Shown in pieces: positions 43,380 to 55,860 of a stretch of 64,000 bases of DNA. Position numbers and translations under genes: made by a program. The stretch is from Buddleja alternifolia (taxonomy: Eukaryota > Streptophyta > Magnoliopsida > Lamiales > Scrophulariaceae). The stretch's first letter is position 1; each line of letters starts with the position of its first letter. The stretch is from assembly GCA_019426215.1 (NCBI GenBank), contig CM033401.1, positions 13,769,134 through 13,833,133 of the forward strand, in the 5' to 3' direction. The notes beneath the pieces are model-generated. The model saw only the letters and a program-made list of their open reading frames with translations. It was not told the DNA's origin and searched no databases.

Positions 43380-45020
43380 GGCAAAACTGCCAATTTAGTC
43401 TTGTAGCTTTGTGCCATTGGCAATTTTAGTCTCGTTTCTTTAAAATTGGCAATTTTAGTCTTACACATTTCTCAATTTGGCAATTTGAGGCCAATTTTCA
43501 CCGGAATTGCCTAAATCAGCCGGAAATCCCCTTTAAACTGGGGATTTTTAATTTTTCGGCCAATTAATCTGATGTGGACACTTGACTCGGATAAAGTGCC
43601 ACCTAGACTAGGGAAAAATTGTCAATTTAGTCCTGTAGCTTATTGCCTTTGGTAATTTTAGTCCCGTTGTTTTTAAATTGGCAAAATCAGGACATTAAAT
43701 TTGATAAATTGGGAATTTAAGGACAATTGCCACTGGGATTTGAGAAATTGGCCGGAATCCCAAATCAATTTGGAGATTTTTGATTTTCCGGCCAAATTTG
43801 GCTAGGTGGATAACAAGCTTGCCTACTTGGAAAGAAAATGACAAGTGTACCAACACCGATATGCCAAGTGAAAAATTACAAAAAAACCACAAAGTTTTAT
43901 ATTTTATACTCTTACAAACTAATAAAATTTAAAAAATTTACAAACTAGAACATATGAATATTATTTTTGAAACAAATATTTAAATTTAAATTTATATATA
44001 TTTATTAATGGCAAAAGCCAATTTCTAGTTGACAAAATTTCATTTGTTTAAATATTAAATTACTTAATACATTTCTTAAACTTAGAAAATATATTCTGAA
44101 TCATACTTTAAATATTCATACAGAAAAGTATTTTTCTAATATTATTAGTTATCTTTAACAAATTATATAAATTTCTCAAAAAAAAGAGGGAGGGGGGGGG
44201 TGAGGGCGACGGGGGAGTGAGAGGAGTAAAGACGCCGACGGAGAAGGTACTGGGAGGCGGGAAAAGGGGGACCGGAGGGGGTGGCGATAGACCTTTTTTT
44301 TGTGGGTGGGTGGTGGGGGGTTGGTTTGCACAGAGCTGGAGAGGATGATGTTTTCCCCCCTTTTTTCTTTGGTAATTTCATTTTATTTATTAAAAACTTA
44401 TTCAAATAAGAAATTAGTTTGGAATATATAATTTTAGTATTTTCAATTATTTTTTTGGATATTTTTAAAATTTTCAGATTTTTTAGAGTTGTTTTTTAAT
44501 TTTCTAAATTTTTTTATCTATGTGAATTTTTTCACTTCAAAAATTGGTCTAAATGACAGTTTAGGTGGAATTTATTCCATGTCATCCAAGTTCAAATGTC
44601 CACATCAGCAAAATTGACTGAAAATTTGAAAATCCCCAATTTAAAGAGGTCATGTGCGGTGCACGTGTTAAATTCCGGCTAATTTAGTCAATTCCGGTGT
44701 AAATTGACCTCAAATTGCCAAATTGAGAAATGTGGAAGACTAAAATTGCCAAAGGCAACAAGCTACAGGACTGAATTGGCAGTTTTGCCTAGTCTAGGTG
44801 GCACTTTATCCGAGTCAAGCGTCCACATTAGATTAATTGGCCGGAAAATTGAAAATCCCCAATTTAAAGGGGATTTTTGGTTGATTTAGTCAATTCCGGT
44901 GAAAATTGGCCTCAAATTGCCAAATTGAGAAATGTGGAGGACTAAAATTGCCAATTTTAAAGAAACGGGACTAAAATTGCCAATGGCACAAAGCTACAGG
45001 ACTAAATTGGCAGTTTTGCC
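43380..45020. mobile_element. Foldback element with long inverted arms, unit 2
   Basis: 1641 bp. The left arm begins GGCAAAACTGCCAATTTAG and the right arm ends with its complement. Arms exceed 230 bp each, and each holds two diverged copies of a module with 'aattttagtcccgtt' and 'aaattggcaattttag'. The interior is AT-rich except for a G-rich patch at 44185-44360. No transposase. The target duplication was not found, so exact ends may lie slightly further out; superfamily unresolved (Mutator-like or foldback). Confidence 0.75.
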
Positions 45021-45185
45021 TATAAAAGGTGATGGAACTAAACTAGTTTGAAAACAACGTAAAAAAAACTGAAAAATCCCTCTGCCAAATTCAAGTCAAA
45101 GCTTGATCATTTCATAAGTCTTTCTTTTCCTCTGCTCCGTAGAATATTTACACAGATCCTCTTTATACAAATTTTGTTATATATT
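45021..45185. other. Between foldback and gypsy LTR, unit 2
   Basis: 165 bp without features except the ATATT at 45181-45185 that matches the right flank of the gypsy 5' LTR (33534-33538). Confidence 0.6.
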
Positions 45186-45723
45186 TGATTGAGCCTGATT
45201 CTCGTCGCTAAAACAAACCAAATCCTACGACCCCAGGGGGTCAACACCAAATGATAAATATATTATATTATAGACTGGACTTGATATGATCAAGCTGCCT
45301 ATGTACCTAGTTGGATAAGATCAAGTCTAAACGTAGTTCAAGGAGATAGGTTATATTATATGCAATGGCTTCGTATTGTACTAGGCCAATTTTCCGATGA
45401 ATATTCCAAGTGTAATTTAACTCTGTATAACTAAACAGTATTGGGAGTGAATTTATTGCTTTTCCCCCTCTCATAAATGAACAAGAGGGGGTATTTATAA
45501 GTGATGAGACAACCACTATTCACGACATGACAGATAGGCCTGCTGAGACTGAGCAGGTGTCAAATAATGACTGGATCCACGTCATATGGGTCACCGGGTC
45601 GACGAACCGGGTCGGGTCGTAAATCGACCCGCTAAGCCATTAATATTTTTAAAGTAATCACAGCCGTATATTGTGGACCATTGACCATGGGAGAATAAGG
45701 GGAGGAATATTTGACACTCATCA
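45186..45723 (-). repeat. Gypsy 3' LTR, unit 2
   Basis: 538 bp, same family as 32997-33533. The minus-strand purine tract GGGGGACTAAA at 45734-45724 immediately precedes the LTR, which marks it as the 3' LTR of a leftward-pointing gypsy. The remainder of this gypsy is the 3' internal region at 45735-46436 plus the Copia fragment. Confidence 0.9.
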
Positions 45724-45734
45724 TTTAGTCCCCC

Positions 45735-46436
45735 AGTTCGTAGGCCTCGACGCGTGGCCATTGTGCCTATGAACTGCGCACACCAGGTGTAGAATGACTC
45801 AGATTCGGCTTACTCTTTTGCTTCGATATTTCTGCTAATGCACGAAGCTAGTGAAATGATGATTACTTCGATAGTCTTCCCCATCTTTTGTATCGAGGTA
45901 AGTGATGGTACTTCCTACTATGGTTCAGATTCAGCTTACAACTTGCTTGTGGATACGCCACGTGTCGGGTAAGTTCATAGCGAGTGGCACCACGCGCTTT
46001 TAATGCTAGTAACTGATGTGCAGTTATATATTATTAAATAACGGATAGTGGGGTGAATGAACAGTTACCCTATCTGATATACCCATTTTAAATTTGTAAC
46101 TGATATCAATTATCAGTCGTGACTTTTGATATTCCCGCCCATTAGAGTTTATAAATAGGGAAACATAAGGCCCCTTTTTACTTTTTACTCCCTTCCATAT
46201 TCAGAGAGAACTTTCGAGAGAAGAAGTGATCAAAGAAAAGTGATTTTGCAAATCTTCGAGCAATTCTTTTATTTAGTGAGTTCAAGTGAATTTTAAGGGG
46301 ATTTTACCTTCACATTCGGAAGAAAGAAGAAGAAAAAGTGTTATATCCAGACCACAGTTCAGGGTTGCATAGATTAGGGCTTGTTTTCACATCATCCTCT
46401 CTTCTTGCCAGATACCATCGTTAGCCATTTTCCTTT
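45735..46436 (+). promoter_or_regulatory. Gypsy 3' internal region with antisense-gene promoter, unit 2
   Basis: Contains TATAAATAG at 46150-46158 and a G-box-like CCACGTGTC near 45959. As in unit 1 the leader is cut at about 46424-46445 and joined to the Copia extra gene; the antisense gene's N-half and the Copia 3' LTR are missing. Confidence 0.6.
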
Positions 46437-49306
46437 TTAGTCCACTGGCCGAATAAGCGATATCATCTTAGCCACATGAATATTCTGTTCACAAAATAAG
46501 ACTGAAAGTAAGTTGTATCCTCTGAAGTCATTGAGACCAGGACCGAATTGTGGAGTGATTGAAATATCCATCGACTGAGCATTTTTAATTATAGCTCGGC
46601 GCTCATGGTAAAATTCAGTAAGTTCGGCATGGTCATTGAAAGGAACTTCACTTTGCCTTGGCAGGATGGGTTGCTTACTGGAGGAGGCATCTTCATTGAG
46701 GTCAGGAAAGATGCGCTGAACAAAGTTCTGAGTGGGATGATAAATGTAAAGTCCTCCTTGAGCGATCATGCTGAGATGCTGGCGAATATAGCGTTCTATA
46801 GATTGTTTGTAGTAAGGTAGAGCGCTAATATTTCCTACCAGATTCTGGCACTGCTGGAGAAGAAACATGGCAAAACCTCTACGCTTGTAGTCTACTCCAA
46901 ATTGAAACAAGAATGGATACTTCACAAGTTCTTCTAGCGTGTAAAAGTGCAACACGAACTCTTTAGCCCATTTTGCAGTATCCATCATCCATCGCTTTCC
47001 AAGTTTATCAGCTTTCTTCTGTTCTTTTCTTGCTGCAAGAAACTTTTCGAAGCGTTCAAATTCTTCATCATAATCCTCAGCCCATACTCTTGCCAGATAC
47101 TCGCGGGCTTCAGCTTCTATCCAAGAGTTAATAGGATTGGGACGCTCATCAACAACTTGTCCTTTTCCTTTCCATAATCTTAGAGGTTTAGGGGATAAAG
47201 CGTTCTGAGGAGAATGAACGACCTTGGGGTCAGCAGAGTATCCAATTCTGTTGAGAATTTCTTCATCTGGATTCTTTGACCAATCACCCATATGGGGATT
47301 CTTGATGACGATCTTATTCTGGCGCAAGGGATAAAAGGACTCATAGAATGGCTAGTAAAAGAAAACGCTTCTCGTCAAATTCTGTCATGTTAAACGCTGG
47401 TCCCCGAATATACTCAAGGCGAGATTGAAGACACTCAAGATTATAGAGACCCAGGTCAGCGAATCGCTTGAAGAATTCAAACTTATCAGAATTGGAGACA
47501 TCAGTCCTATGGAGAGTGTTTTGAAAGTTGATCTCCATATCGACTAATTGCCTGGTGTCAAGCTCCCTAGCGGCATAGTAGAACTCAACTTCTGCATTGT
47601 AGCCACGTGGAAAGAAGTTGATGACACGGAGAGGAGATCCAGTTGGAGTGGGAATGAAAGCAATAGATTTTGTTGGGATAGGGGCCACTTCTATCGACCG
47701 CTCAGCATGCTCAGTCACTTCACTGACTGGAGACGTTTCAGCGTCAGGAAGGACATGGACTATTTCCTTAACGATATCCACAACTACTTCCATGTCCACA
47801 TCTAATTCAACAGGAATCTCAGAAGATAGAGGTGCATCAGCGTCTGGTGCATTTTGAGCTGATACATACAAGCGTTTGAGAAAAGCAAGCAAAATTTCTA
47901 ATAAGTAGAAATTGGAAATAAATTACTACAACGCTTACCCTGAGGAGGTTCATCGACTGTTTCAGTCGCTTGTTCAACAATTTGGACAGTTTCCTCAGGC
48001 TCCGGGACCACTTCTTCTGGATCTAAATCGAGTAAAGAAGTGAGGGGAACAACTTTAATAGGGATTTTGCAAGCATCCAAAGTATTCAGTACATACTGAA
48101 TATCATGATCTATTCGAGCCTGAAAGAGTTTTGATTTTTCAAAAGGTGTTGCAGGCTCTGGTTCTAGACCAAGAGCAGATTCAGGAATAGTGTTAGAAGA
48201 AGTAGGGAGAACACTAGCTGGTTCTTCAAGTGCTGGCTCGGTGGGAGCGCTTGTTGATGCAGTTGGAGTGGCTAAAGGAGTACGCTTGCGGGCTAGCGGT
48301 ACTTCTTCTTCTTCTGCTTCTTCTTTTTCTTGAGGGAAGATAAAAGCTTGAGGAGGAGAGAGAGACTTAGGAGAAGGAGAGGGAGACTTCTGTTTTTTCT
48401 TGGGCTCCGGCTTCTTCTTTTGCTTCTTCACTGGCTTGGCTAGCTCAGCGAGTTTAAGAACAAGTTTTCTTTTTGGTCGCTTGACCACAACAGCCTCTTC
48501 TGATGAAGATGAAGACGCTTGCTCTTCATCATCGCTGCAAACAACTCCTTCGGCAAGAAGTCGCTCACGCTCTTCTTTGGGAACCGCTGCACCGCCACGT
48601 CTTCTGGGTTTGAGCAGCTCGCTGATCATTTTCTTTACATAAAACTTTAGCATTGGTACTTTCTTTCCATTGGTGTTGGTGTAACCGCTAGCGTTAAGAA
48701 TACGACTCAAAATAATCCCGTACGGCTTGGGATTTACCGATTTGGCCATCGTTGCCTTGAAGCAATTAAAAACGTAAAGCGACCAATTTATTTTTAGTTT
48801 GGTCAGAATGGCCACCAACATCTTGTACTAAAGGTTGGAGACTTTATCGAAGCTTCCCTTTCTGCATTCGATCATCTTTGGGTTCGTAGGCAACTTCAAC
48901 TTCATCCTTCTTGATCAACTGGCAGACCTTGGTAGCATCACCAAGAGTGACATTCTCGACTTCGGCATCATCATTTGGCAGATTTAGTAATGATGAAATC
49001 AGAGAAGGAATGAGGACAAAGGTCTCACGGGCAAAGGGAAAGACGCAGGAAATGGAGTTTCCATCGTCGGAGATTTTTGCATTTTTGAAAAAGAAAAGGG
49101 TTTCTTCTTCATAGATGTTGAAAATGGTAGTTATCATATCGCGCAAACCAGATTCCTGGACAAGTGGAAGAATAGTTCGGAGAGGGAAGTTCTGGTTATC
49201 AAAAAGATAGTCCCAGTTAATAAGAAAACCGGCATTAACAGTGATTGGTTTCTCTTCTCAAATTGGAAGATTTTTCGGCAGCAGATTTTGAAGATTTGGG
49301 TGGCAT
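46437..49306 (-). pseudogene. Extra gene downstream of Copia pol, unit 2 (broken)
   Basis: Same gene as 5154-8026. The ATG at 49306 is followed within 20 codons by a frameshift (insertion near 49255), so the first block is open only from 49146. A second shift at about 48810 precedes the block 48821-47898. Unlike copy 1, the acidic and helical blocks are joined in one frame (47892-47341). The last block 47327-46437 differs from copy 1 at a few residues. Disruptions differ between copies, so decay continued after duplication. Confidence 0.6.
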
Positions 49307-49967
49307 TGATGAACTGAAAAAGCTTCAGTGAGGAGAGGAAAGGTATTCTTTTTGCTTAGAGAGAGAGAACTTTTAAAGTAAAGAATTTTGAAAGTGATAA
49401 AGTTTTACTGTAAAGGTTGTGAAGGGTTTAAATAGGAGGCAAGAATAACTCTTCAACTGGTAGATGAATGACACGTGGACAGAAGTTAATTTGAAAATAA
49501 CAGAAATTAAATCTGAGCCGTTTACTCATAAAGACGGATGTCAAAAAGTGCGGTAAATATGTAATATTGTGAAATATAAAAGTTTGAAATTCGCAGTTAC
49601 TTTTTCAAAACGTTTGAATAATTTTGAAATTTTCAGTGTGAAATACACGAGCCTGATAGTACACTGACACGTACTCAGACAGGTGCAGTTACTGATCCTC
49701 CTAGTTTTTAGATAGGAATCATTAACCATCATTTGATGGTGGTAAGCACATGGGGTAGTTGTCAATCTAATCTTTTGACTTACCACAAGCGCTACTTTGA
49801 GCGATGAAAACTATGCATGAGTTTGAGAGAAGGATACTTAGAGTTTAAATGGGAATATTTTAACGCTGAAGTCTTTTGAATAAGATTCACTTTCTCAAAT
49901 TGAAATAACACAAATCAATGCTTGGTTTTATAAAAGACATTTTCATTATTAGAGATTGATCTTGTCT
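49307..49967 (-). promoter_or_regulatory. Spacer with TATA box upstream of the extra gene, unit 2
   Basis: The minus-strand TATA box CTATTTAAA is at 49435-49427. The sequence follows copy 1 (8040-8690) and stops abruptly at 49967, where Helitron sequence begins. Confidence 0.5.
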
Positions 49968-50159
49968 TAAATACGATTAAACATACTGTATTAAGTTTAT
50001 GCTATTTGTCATCTTAATTTGTATTAGTGTAGACCATTTATTTGATTATGAGTGGTGAGTGTTGTTCAAAAATTTTAATTTTATTCCTTCAAGTATTTAA
50101 ATTGTGCAATTATCTCAATAAATTCGTATGAACCACGTGCAACGCACGTCCTTTACTAG
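49968..50159 (+). mobile_element. Helitron-like element, right part only (unit 3)
   Basis: Matches 36174-36364, including the hairpin ACGTGC/GCACGT and the CTAG end at 50156-50159. The left part is lost in the deletion that ends unit 2. Confidence 0.6.
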
Positions 50160-50384
50160 TTATTTCAAAAATTGGAGAGTAGGACAATTGAGTTTTTCTT
50201 AATAACATACTTCCTAATTTAATGATTTTTATAATCTTGTGAGAAATATAATATTCATTACAATGTATTGGAATATATAAATTAAACAATCATGAAGATA
50301 GCATTATTTTAGGGTATCTCCTTCGCCTTGAATTGAAAAAAAAAATAAGAAAAAAAAAGAGAAGATAGCATTCTTTACTCCTCT
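50160..50384. other. Helitron-EPRV junction, unit 3
   Basis: AT-rich with A-runs at 50336-50359; no gene. About 255 bp shorter than the equivalent stretch in unit 2. Confidence 0.4.
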
Positions 50385-50900
50385 TCATTGTGACAACAAT
50401 GATTTTCCAGCAATCATTAGAGAAAGACGCGAGCAAAGAAAGAAGCGAAAGAAATTAGGTAACTCTGACAATAAGGGTTACGGAAAGAGATCTGCTTTCA
50501 AAAGAAAGTTCTAGTGGTCTAAATCAAAAGCTAGATCTTACAAATCCAGCCAAAGATCAGGACCTACAAGGGTTTCATCTCAAGGATCAAGACAGACAGA
50601 TAGGAGATCCACGGGAAAAACCCCAACACGAAGAACTTTCAAACGAGCCCATACTCTAGCTAATGAAAGTTTTAATGACTGTAACTGCTGGACATGTGGC
50701 GCAAAAGGCCATATTTCCCCAGATTGCCCGCATAAACATGGTGAATTATGACAGTTTGAAGCCATGAGAGACATTTTGGATGCAGCTTTCTATGGAGAAT
50801 TGGTGCCAATCTACCAATTCGAAGATATTCCCTTAGATGAAAGTGTCTATGAAGAAGAGATAGAGAGTGATTCAGATGGATCTTCAACCGAATCAAACTA
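50385..50900 (+). pseudogene. EPRV copy 3: coat protein C-terminal part
   Basis: Basic RREQRKKRKK, a Ser/Arg-rich region, zinc knuckle CWTCGAKGHISPDC at 50686-50727 and acidic tail ESVYEEEIESDSDG. Stops are TAG at about 50513 and TGA at about 50749; the frameshift seen in copy 2 near 36920 is not present here. The end overlaps the start of the movement-protein frame by about 30 bp. Confidence 0.8.
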
Positions 50901-51889
50901 ATTACAACGAGGGAGATAGGCTTCAAACCTCAGAAAGCCTGTCAGGATTCTTTTCAAGGGCGACCATATCAAACCGGACCATGGAAAGAATAATGAGGCA
51001 AGACTCTAATCTTGGACCCTATGACGGTTTCAGAATTAGTGGAGTCAGCCAAATCCTAAACCAAATAGGATTAAATCAACAGAGGCATAACATCATTTAC
51101 AAGGTAAGCTCAGGTGAGTTTGCAATTCATATGGAATTAACTGGTAATGTGATAGATATGCAACTTATTCCAAAAGAAGAAATTCTGGAGGAACTAAGTA
51201 AGCTTCCAGAGGAAGCAGCTCTTACTATGAAATGGATCCATATTGGAACTATTGAAGTAGTAATAAAAGACACTTTCGAAGAAGGAGTTGATTCTCCATT
51301 ACATTTACTTATAATGGATAAAAGAATTAATAATTTAAGAGATGGTTGTCTTGGTACAATGGTAGAAAATTTATATGCTGGAAAACTCATGTTTGATATT
51401 CATCCTAGAATTGCATATAACCTTGCAGATCAAGATTTCAGTAGAGTCATAACCCTTCATCAGGATTCTAAAAGAAAAGATCTTATGAAATAAGGTAATA
51501 GACCATATTCTATAACATATAGAATTGTATATGCACTTTTCAATACATATCATTGTGATTTGTTCATTAGGAAAAAGTATATTGAAATTCAAAGAATTTT
51601 CAAGGAATTTCCTAAAGTAATGACACTTGACCCAATTCAAATACCTAAAATTGATGGTATTAATATTTTAATCAGAGATCATCCAGTTCTAGACAGATCA
51701 CTCAGTTCTAGAATAGATTTTAATAGCCGAATGTCCTTTTCTGAAGAAAGGATTAGGAGTTTAAGAGGAAAAAAATTAATTGAAGATTTAACTCCTCAAG
51801 CTATTAGGGATGATAATGTAAAAATTAGATGCTCTGAAGAATGGAAAGAGTTACAACTTATATTTGATATTACAAAAGAAATGTAATTA
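50867..51889 (+). pseudogene. EPRV copy 3: movement protein, one internal stop
   Basis: Most complete movement protein in the window. Key segments are KWIHIGTIEVVIKDTF, EEGVDSPLHLLIMDKRI, GCLGTMVENLYAGKLMF, RKDLM and RPYSITYRIVYALFNT, the 30K-superfamily pattern of caulimovirids. A single in-frame TAA at 51491-51493 splits it into 208 and about 130 codons. Lying between the coat-protein knuckle and the protease, its order is coat protein then movement protein, as described for cavemo-/solendovirus-type genomes rather than petuvirus-type. Confidence 0.85.
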
Positions 51890-52156
51890 CTTTCCTTGTG
51901 ATGATTTATATTACTTGCAGAAATCTGTTGTTGACAAATATGAAGGTATATATGCTAGAAATGGCGGGCCATGAAGTATTTGTTTAAAGTATTGCAGGAA
52001 GAGACCAGGGAATTGTAACCTTGGGATTCAGTTTCCTTGAGGATCATAAGCCCTGGGGAAGAAAAGGAAAAGGTATGGAATTTTGTGTGAATGGTCATCT
52101 CATTAAAGTAGAATGACTAATGCAATCTTCTACAACAAATTCTCATGATTTAATGA

Positions 52157-53121
52157 ATGACTGGTTTTAATCATCTAGTTTTACACCATAATTTAGGGTG
52201 TAAATTTTTTTATATGCATCATACTTTGCAGCAAGCCATTGACCCCTATTATGGTAGAGGTTTTTACCAAGTTAATTGTTTAAACATATTTAAAGTTAAA
52301 CAACATTATGTTTTAAGAAGTATCAAGTTTTGGAAATAAAAGAGAGCCTCACCTAATTTCTAAAATAGAGATGTGGTTTATCAAACATGGATAATTCATC
52401 ATTTGCTCTGTTGTTTACTAGATGAATTGCAATTACTCCAAGAAGCAACCTCAAAATTAGCAGCTTAAATGGTTAGTCCATTTTCAATATACATATCTAT
52501 TGGTATGTTATATGAACAATATAAGTCAGAATATTTTGCAGTTTATATTGACTCTAGATCAAGGATTTGTATAGCAAAATCCGGATTTTTTCCTAGCAAT
52601 GCAATGGAATCCTTACCTATTATTGCAGGAAGAGATTTTTCTCAGAAAATCTTAATACTCAATAAAGGTATACGAGAAGCACAAATCATGATAGGTGGAG
52701 CATTTGATACACCTTGGTATAAGGTAAAATTGCCACTAATTTACTTTCATGATACAGGAGCAGATATATTGTTGGGTAATAATTTTATCCAGACTTTTGC
52801 AAAATATGTGCAAGATAACCACAAGAACTTGTTGATTTTTACTACTAATTGTGGTAATGAGATACAGGTTTTGCGAAGAGAAAAGACATTTAACAGGATA
52901 ATGCTAATAAACTTTCGCAGCAAGCGTGGTGATTTTGATGATGCCAAATTAACCCATTCTAAAATGCAGGATAATAGAAAATTAGTAAAACTCTTTTGTC
53001 TTTCAAGCAACAGGGAGATCATGAAGCTTCTGAAGGAGAAACTAAACTTCTCAATGAAGAAGGAATTAAACTTCTTAAAAATGCTTTACAAGAAAAGAAG
53101 CCCATTTTTGATATGGATTAA
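52157..53121 (+). pseudogene. EPRV copy 3: protease region
   Basis: The segment of unknown role (52157-52339) and protease (52469-53158) match copy 2. The active-site motif is again YIDSRS; FHDTGADILLGNNFI is preserved where copy 2 reads DTRADILL. The frame after about 52950 diverges through a small indel. TAA 53119-53121 is shared with copies 1 and 2. Confidence 0.78.
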
Positions 53122-54540
53122 GAAACTAAGCTTTCTCTCGAACATATTAAAAGATTAATCCAAAGAAATTATAATGAGAATCCTTTGGCTTGGTGGGATA
53201 AAAACAAGATCGAAGCTACTCTGAAGGTAAAAGAACAACGTAAGTATGAGTATATTCGATACAAGCCAATCCAAATGAGTATGATAGATAAGAAAGATAT
53301 GCAAGAAATTGTTAAAGAGCATATTGATCTTAAACTCATTGAACCTGGAGTCTCTGCTTATAGTAGCCCTGTATTTCTGGTAAGAAATCACAGTGAGACT
53401 AAAAGAGGAAAAGCTAGATTAGTAATCAACTATCAAGGTATCAATAAGATACTCGAATTTGATGGTTACTATATCCCGAGTAGAGAACACCTAATTGATT
53501 GTGTTAAAAATGCTAAAGTGTTTTCAAAATTTGAATGTAAATCTGGATTTTATCAGATTAAGATGGAAAATAAGTTTAGAAAATATACTGCATTTTCCAC
53601 TCCACAAGGTCAGTATATCTGGAATGTACTTCCAATGGGTTTTGCAAGTGCACCCCATATATACCAAAGAAAAATGGATAATTTGTTTAAAGATTATTTT
53701 GAATTTATATTTGTCTATATAGATGACATTCTGATTGCATCAAAAACTATGAATGAACATATTAAACATTTTGAGATATTTTCTGATGTATTTTTTAAAG
53801 AAGGATTAGTGATTTCTGAGAAGAAAGCAATAATTAGAGTTTATAGGATAGAATTTCTTGGTATCCTAAATGATGAAATAGGTATTGAACTTCAAAAACA
53901 TATTGTAGAAAAATATGCAAGTTTTCTTATGTTTTAAAAGATAAAAAACAGCTTTAGAGTTTCTTATGAGTTGTTAACTTTGCACGTATTTTCATCAAAG
54001 ACTTTGCAACATACAAGAAAGATTATTGGCCACTCTTAAAAGAAACTAAAAGTTCAAAATGGAAGTGGAAAAAAATTCACACTCAAAGAATTCGTGAGTT
54101 GAAACAAGTTTGTAATAACTTGCCTATACTCGCAATACCACAAGACAGTGATGACTTGGTAGTCTATAAAAATGCCAATAATTACAGGTGGGCAGCAGTG
54201 CTCATGAAAAAGAAAACTACAGGTGAAGAACCTTGTAGATATACAGGAGAATTGTTCACTGAATAACAGGCCAAACTTTGGCATATAAACGAGAAAGAAT
54301 TCTTTGCAGTCTGGAAGACATTTAAAAATTGACCTTTATTCTTATTAGTCAAAGAATTTACTTTAAACATAGATAATACGAATGTTAAAGCTTTTTTTAA
54401 AAACAAACTTGAATCAAAGATTGAGAAAGCACGTATTATCAGATGGTAAGGTGAGTGTCAATATTATTGTTTTAACATTATTATTGTGAAGTCTCATGAG
54501 AATATTCTTGCAGATTTCCTAAAAAGAGATGGAAGCGTTT
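53122..54540 (+). pseudogene. EPRV copy 3: reverse transcriptase and RNase H
   Basis: RT motifs are SKFECKSGFYQI (Asp to Glu at the first catalytic position), MGFASAP and VYIDDILIAS. A one-base loss near 53912 shifts the frame relative to copies 1 and 2. Stops TAG 53955-53957, TAA 54264-54266 and TGA 54330-54332 are shared by position. Most diverged of the three. Confidence 0.88.
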
Positions 54541-55860
54541 GAAGCAAATTCCATTCACAAGATACAGGTATCTCAGGGAAAACTTAGAGGAGCTTGATAA
54601 AAAAGTTTGGAAAGTATCAAGTTTGGAAAGCTGTCAGTTAACGCTGAAGGAGCTGGCCATGTACAACGAGTTGATTTGGACACAGTCCAGAACACGATCA
54701 GGGGAACAATGTATGCCATGACTTCGTTATGGGATACCCTTCAAGAACCAATTCGAAAAGCATCATCCTCTGTGATGACTCGAGAATTACAAGAGCAGGA
54801 CTCAAAACTTGCGTTTAGAGAACGGGGCTCTATATCCGGAGCGATAGATTCAAATATTGCTTGCACAAGTCCTATACCAGACTCTGATAAAAAGGAAACA
54901 ATTGAACAATCGGAAGTGCAAACTCCTATTGTTTCAAGTCAACCCGGCACCTTTGGGGTTAAAGAGGGAGAGATTAACCTTAGGCCACAGACAGACACTT
55001 CTAAGGTTAATACTAATGAGATTAATTTACCTTGGCAGGTATTCCAGAAATCATGGGAAAAACTACCCCCAAGGAAGCGGATAAATCCAAGCAGGTCTCT
55101 GATTGAAACATCAGGGAGATATCCCAGAATTTGGATGCTCGAAGGGTCAAACCCAGAAGAGGTCCGAGAATGGTATGATTTTGGGTCACTCGCTTCAATC
55201 CATACTAGGTCACCAAGTTTTTCAGAAATAGCTAAATTTTCGGAATGGATTAGTGCAGCCGCGTATGATTCATGGCAAAACAATCTGCACCTCAAAAGAG
55301 TAGATATTGTGGAGCTAAAATTCATTTCAATAGCTCCAGAAATCGCAGGAAAAGGGTCTCATCTGGCTTTCCATTTTATCAAACTACAGAGACCAGATAT
55401 TTCGGCCTATAACCATGTTAAGGTCGTTAAGGAAGAAGCACCTTTGGTAGTCTCCATTAGCGAAGATGAGATTTCTACTAGAAGGACTTGGGGATTTTGG
55501 GTCTGTCTCACCGAGATGGACAAAGTCAAGTATCCATTTAAATTTTGTTCAAATAATATAAATGGATCTTTTTTACTCAATTCTATGACTGGAAAGAGTA
55601 CTCAGTTTGCAGAAAAATTGTTCGAACAAAAATGGACGCTTATCAGGAAGAACAAGCTACCTGCAAATGAGAACACAAGAAAGAAAGCACGCGATATGAC
55701 GCATGTTGATCAATGGCATAATCATGTATGCCTCAGTTGTCAATCTCAAGAGAAACCCATGTTTGGTACCAGAATTAGGGTTACAAAGAAGAAACCCAAA
55801 CTCGAAGAAGACAAGGGTAAAAGAATAACATACCCGAGGGGTTTTCACAAACCTCGGTAA
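54539..55860 (+). pseudogene. EPRV copy 3: downstream gene, function unknown (N-terminal break)
   Basis: Same gene as 40409-41713. A short duplication of 'aagtttggaaag' at about 54602-54632 shifts the frame near codon 22; after it the frame is open for about 410 codons to TAA at 55858-55860. The HNHVC and C-terminal basic regions are kept. Confidence 0.65.

Noticed and set aside
45186..45723. Solo LTR interpretation of the gypsy LTRs at 45.2 and 59.4 kb
   Set aside because: Both are followed by a purine tract and gypsy internal sequence, so they are 3' LTRs of truncated elements.
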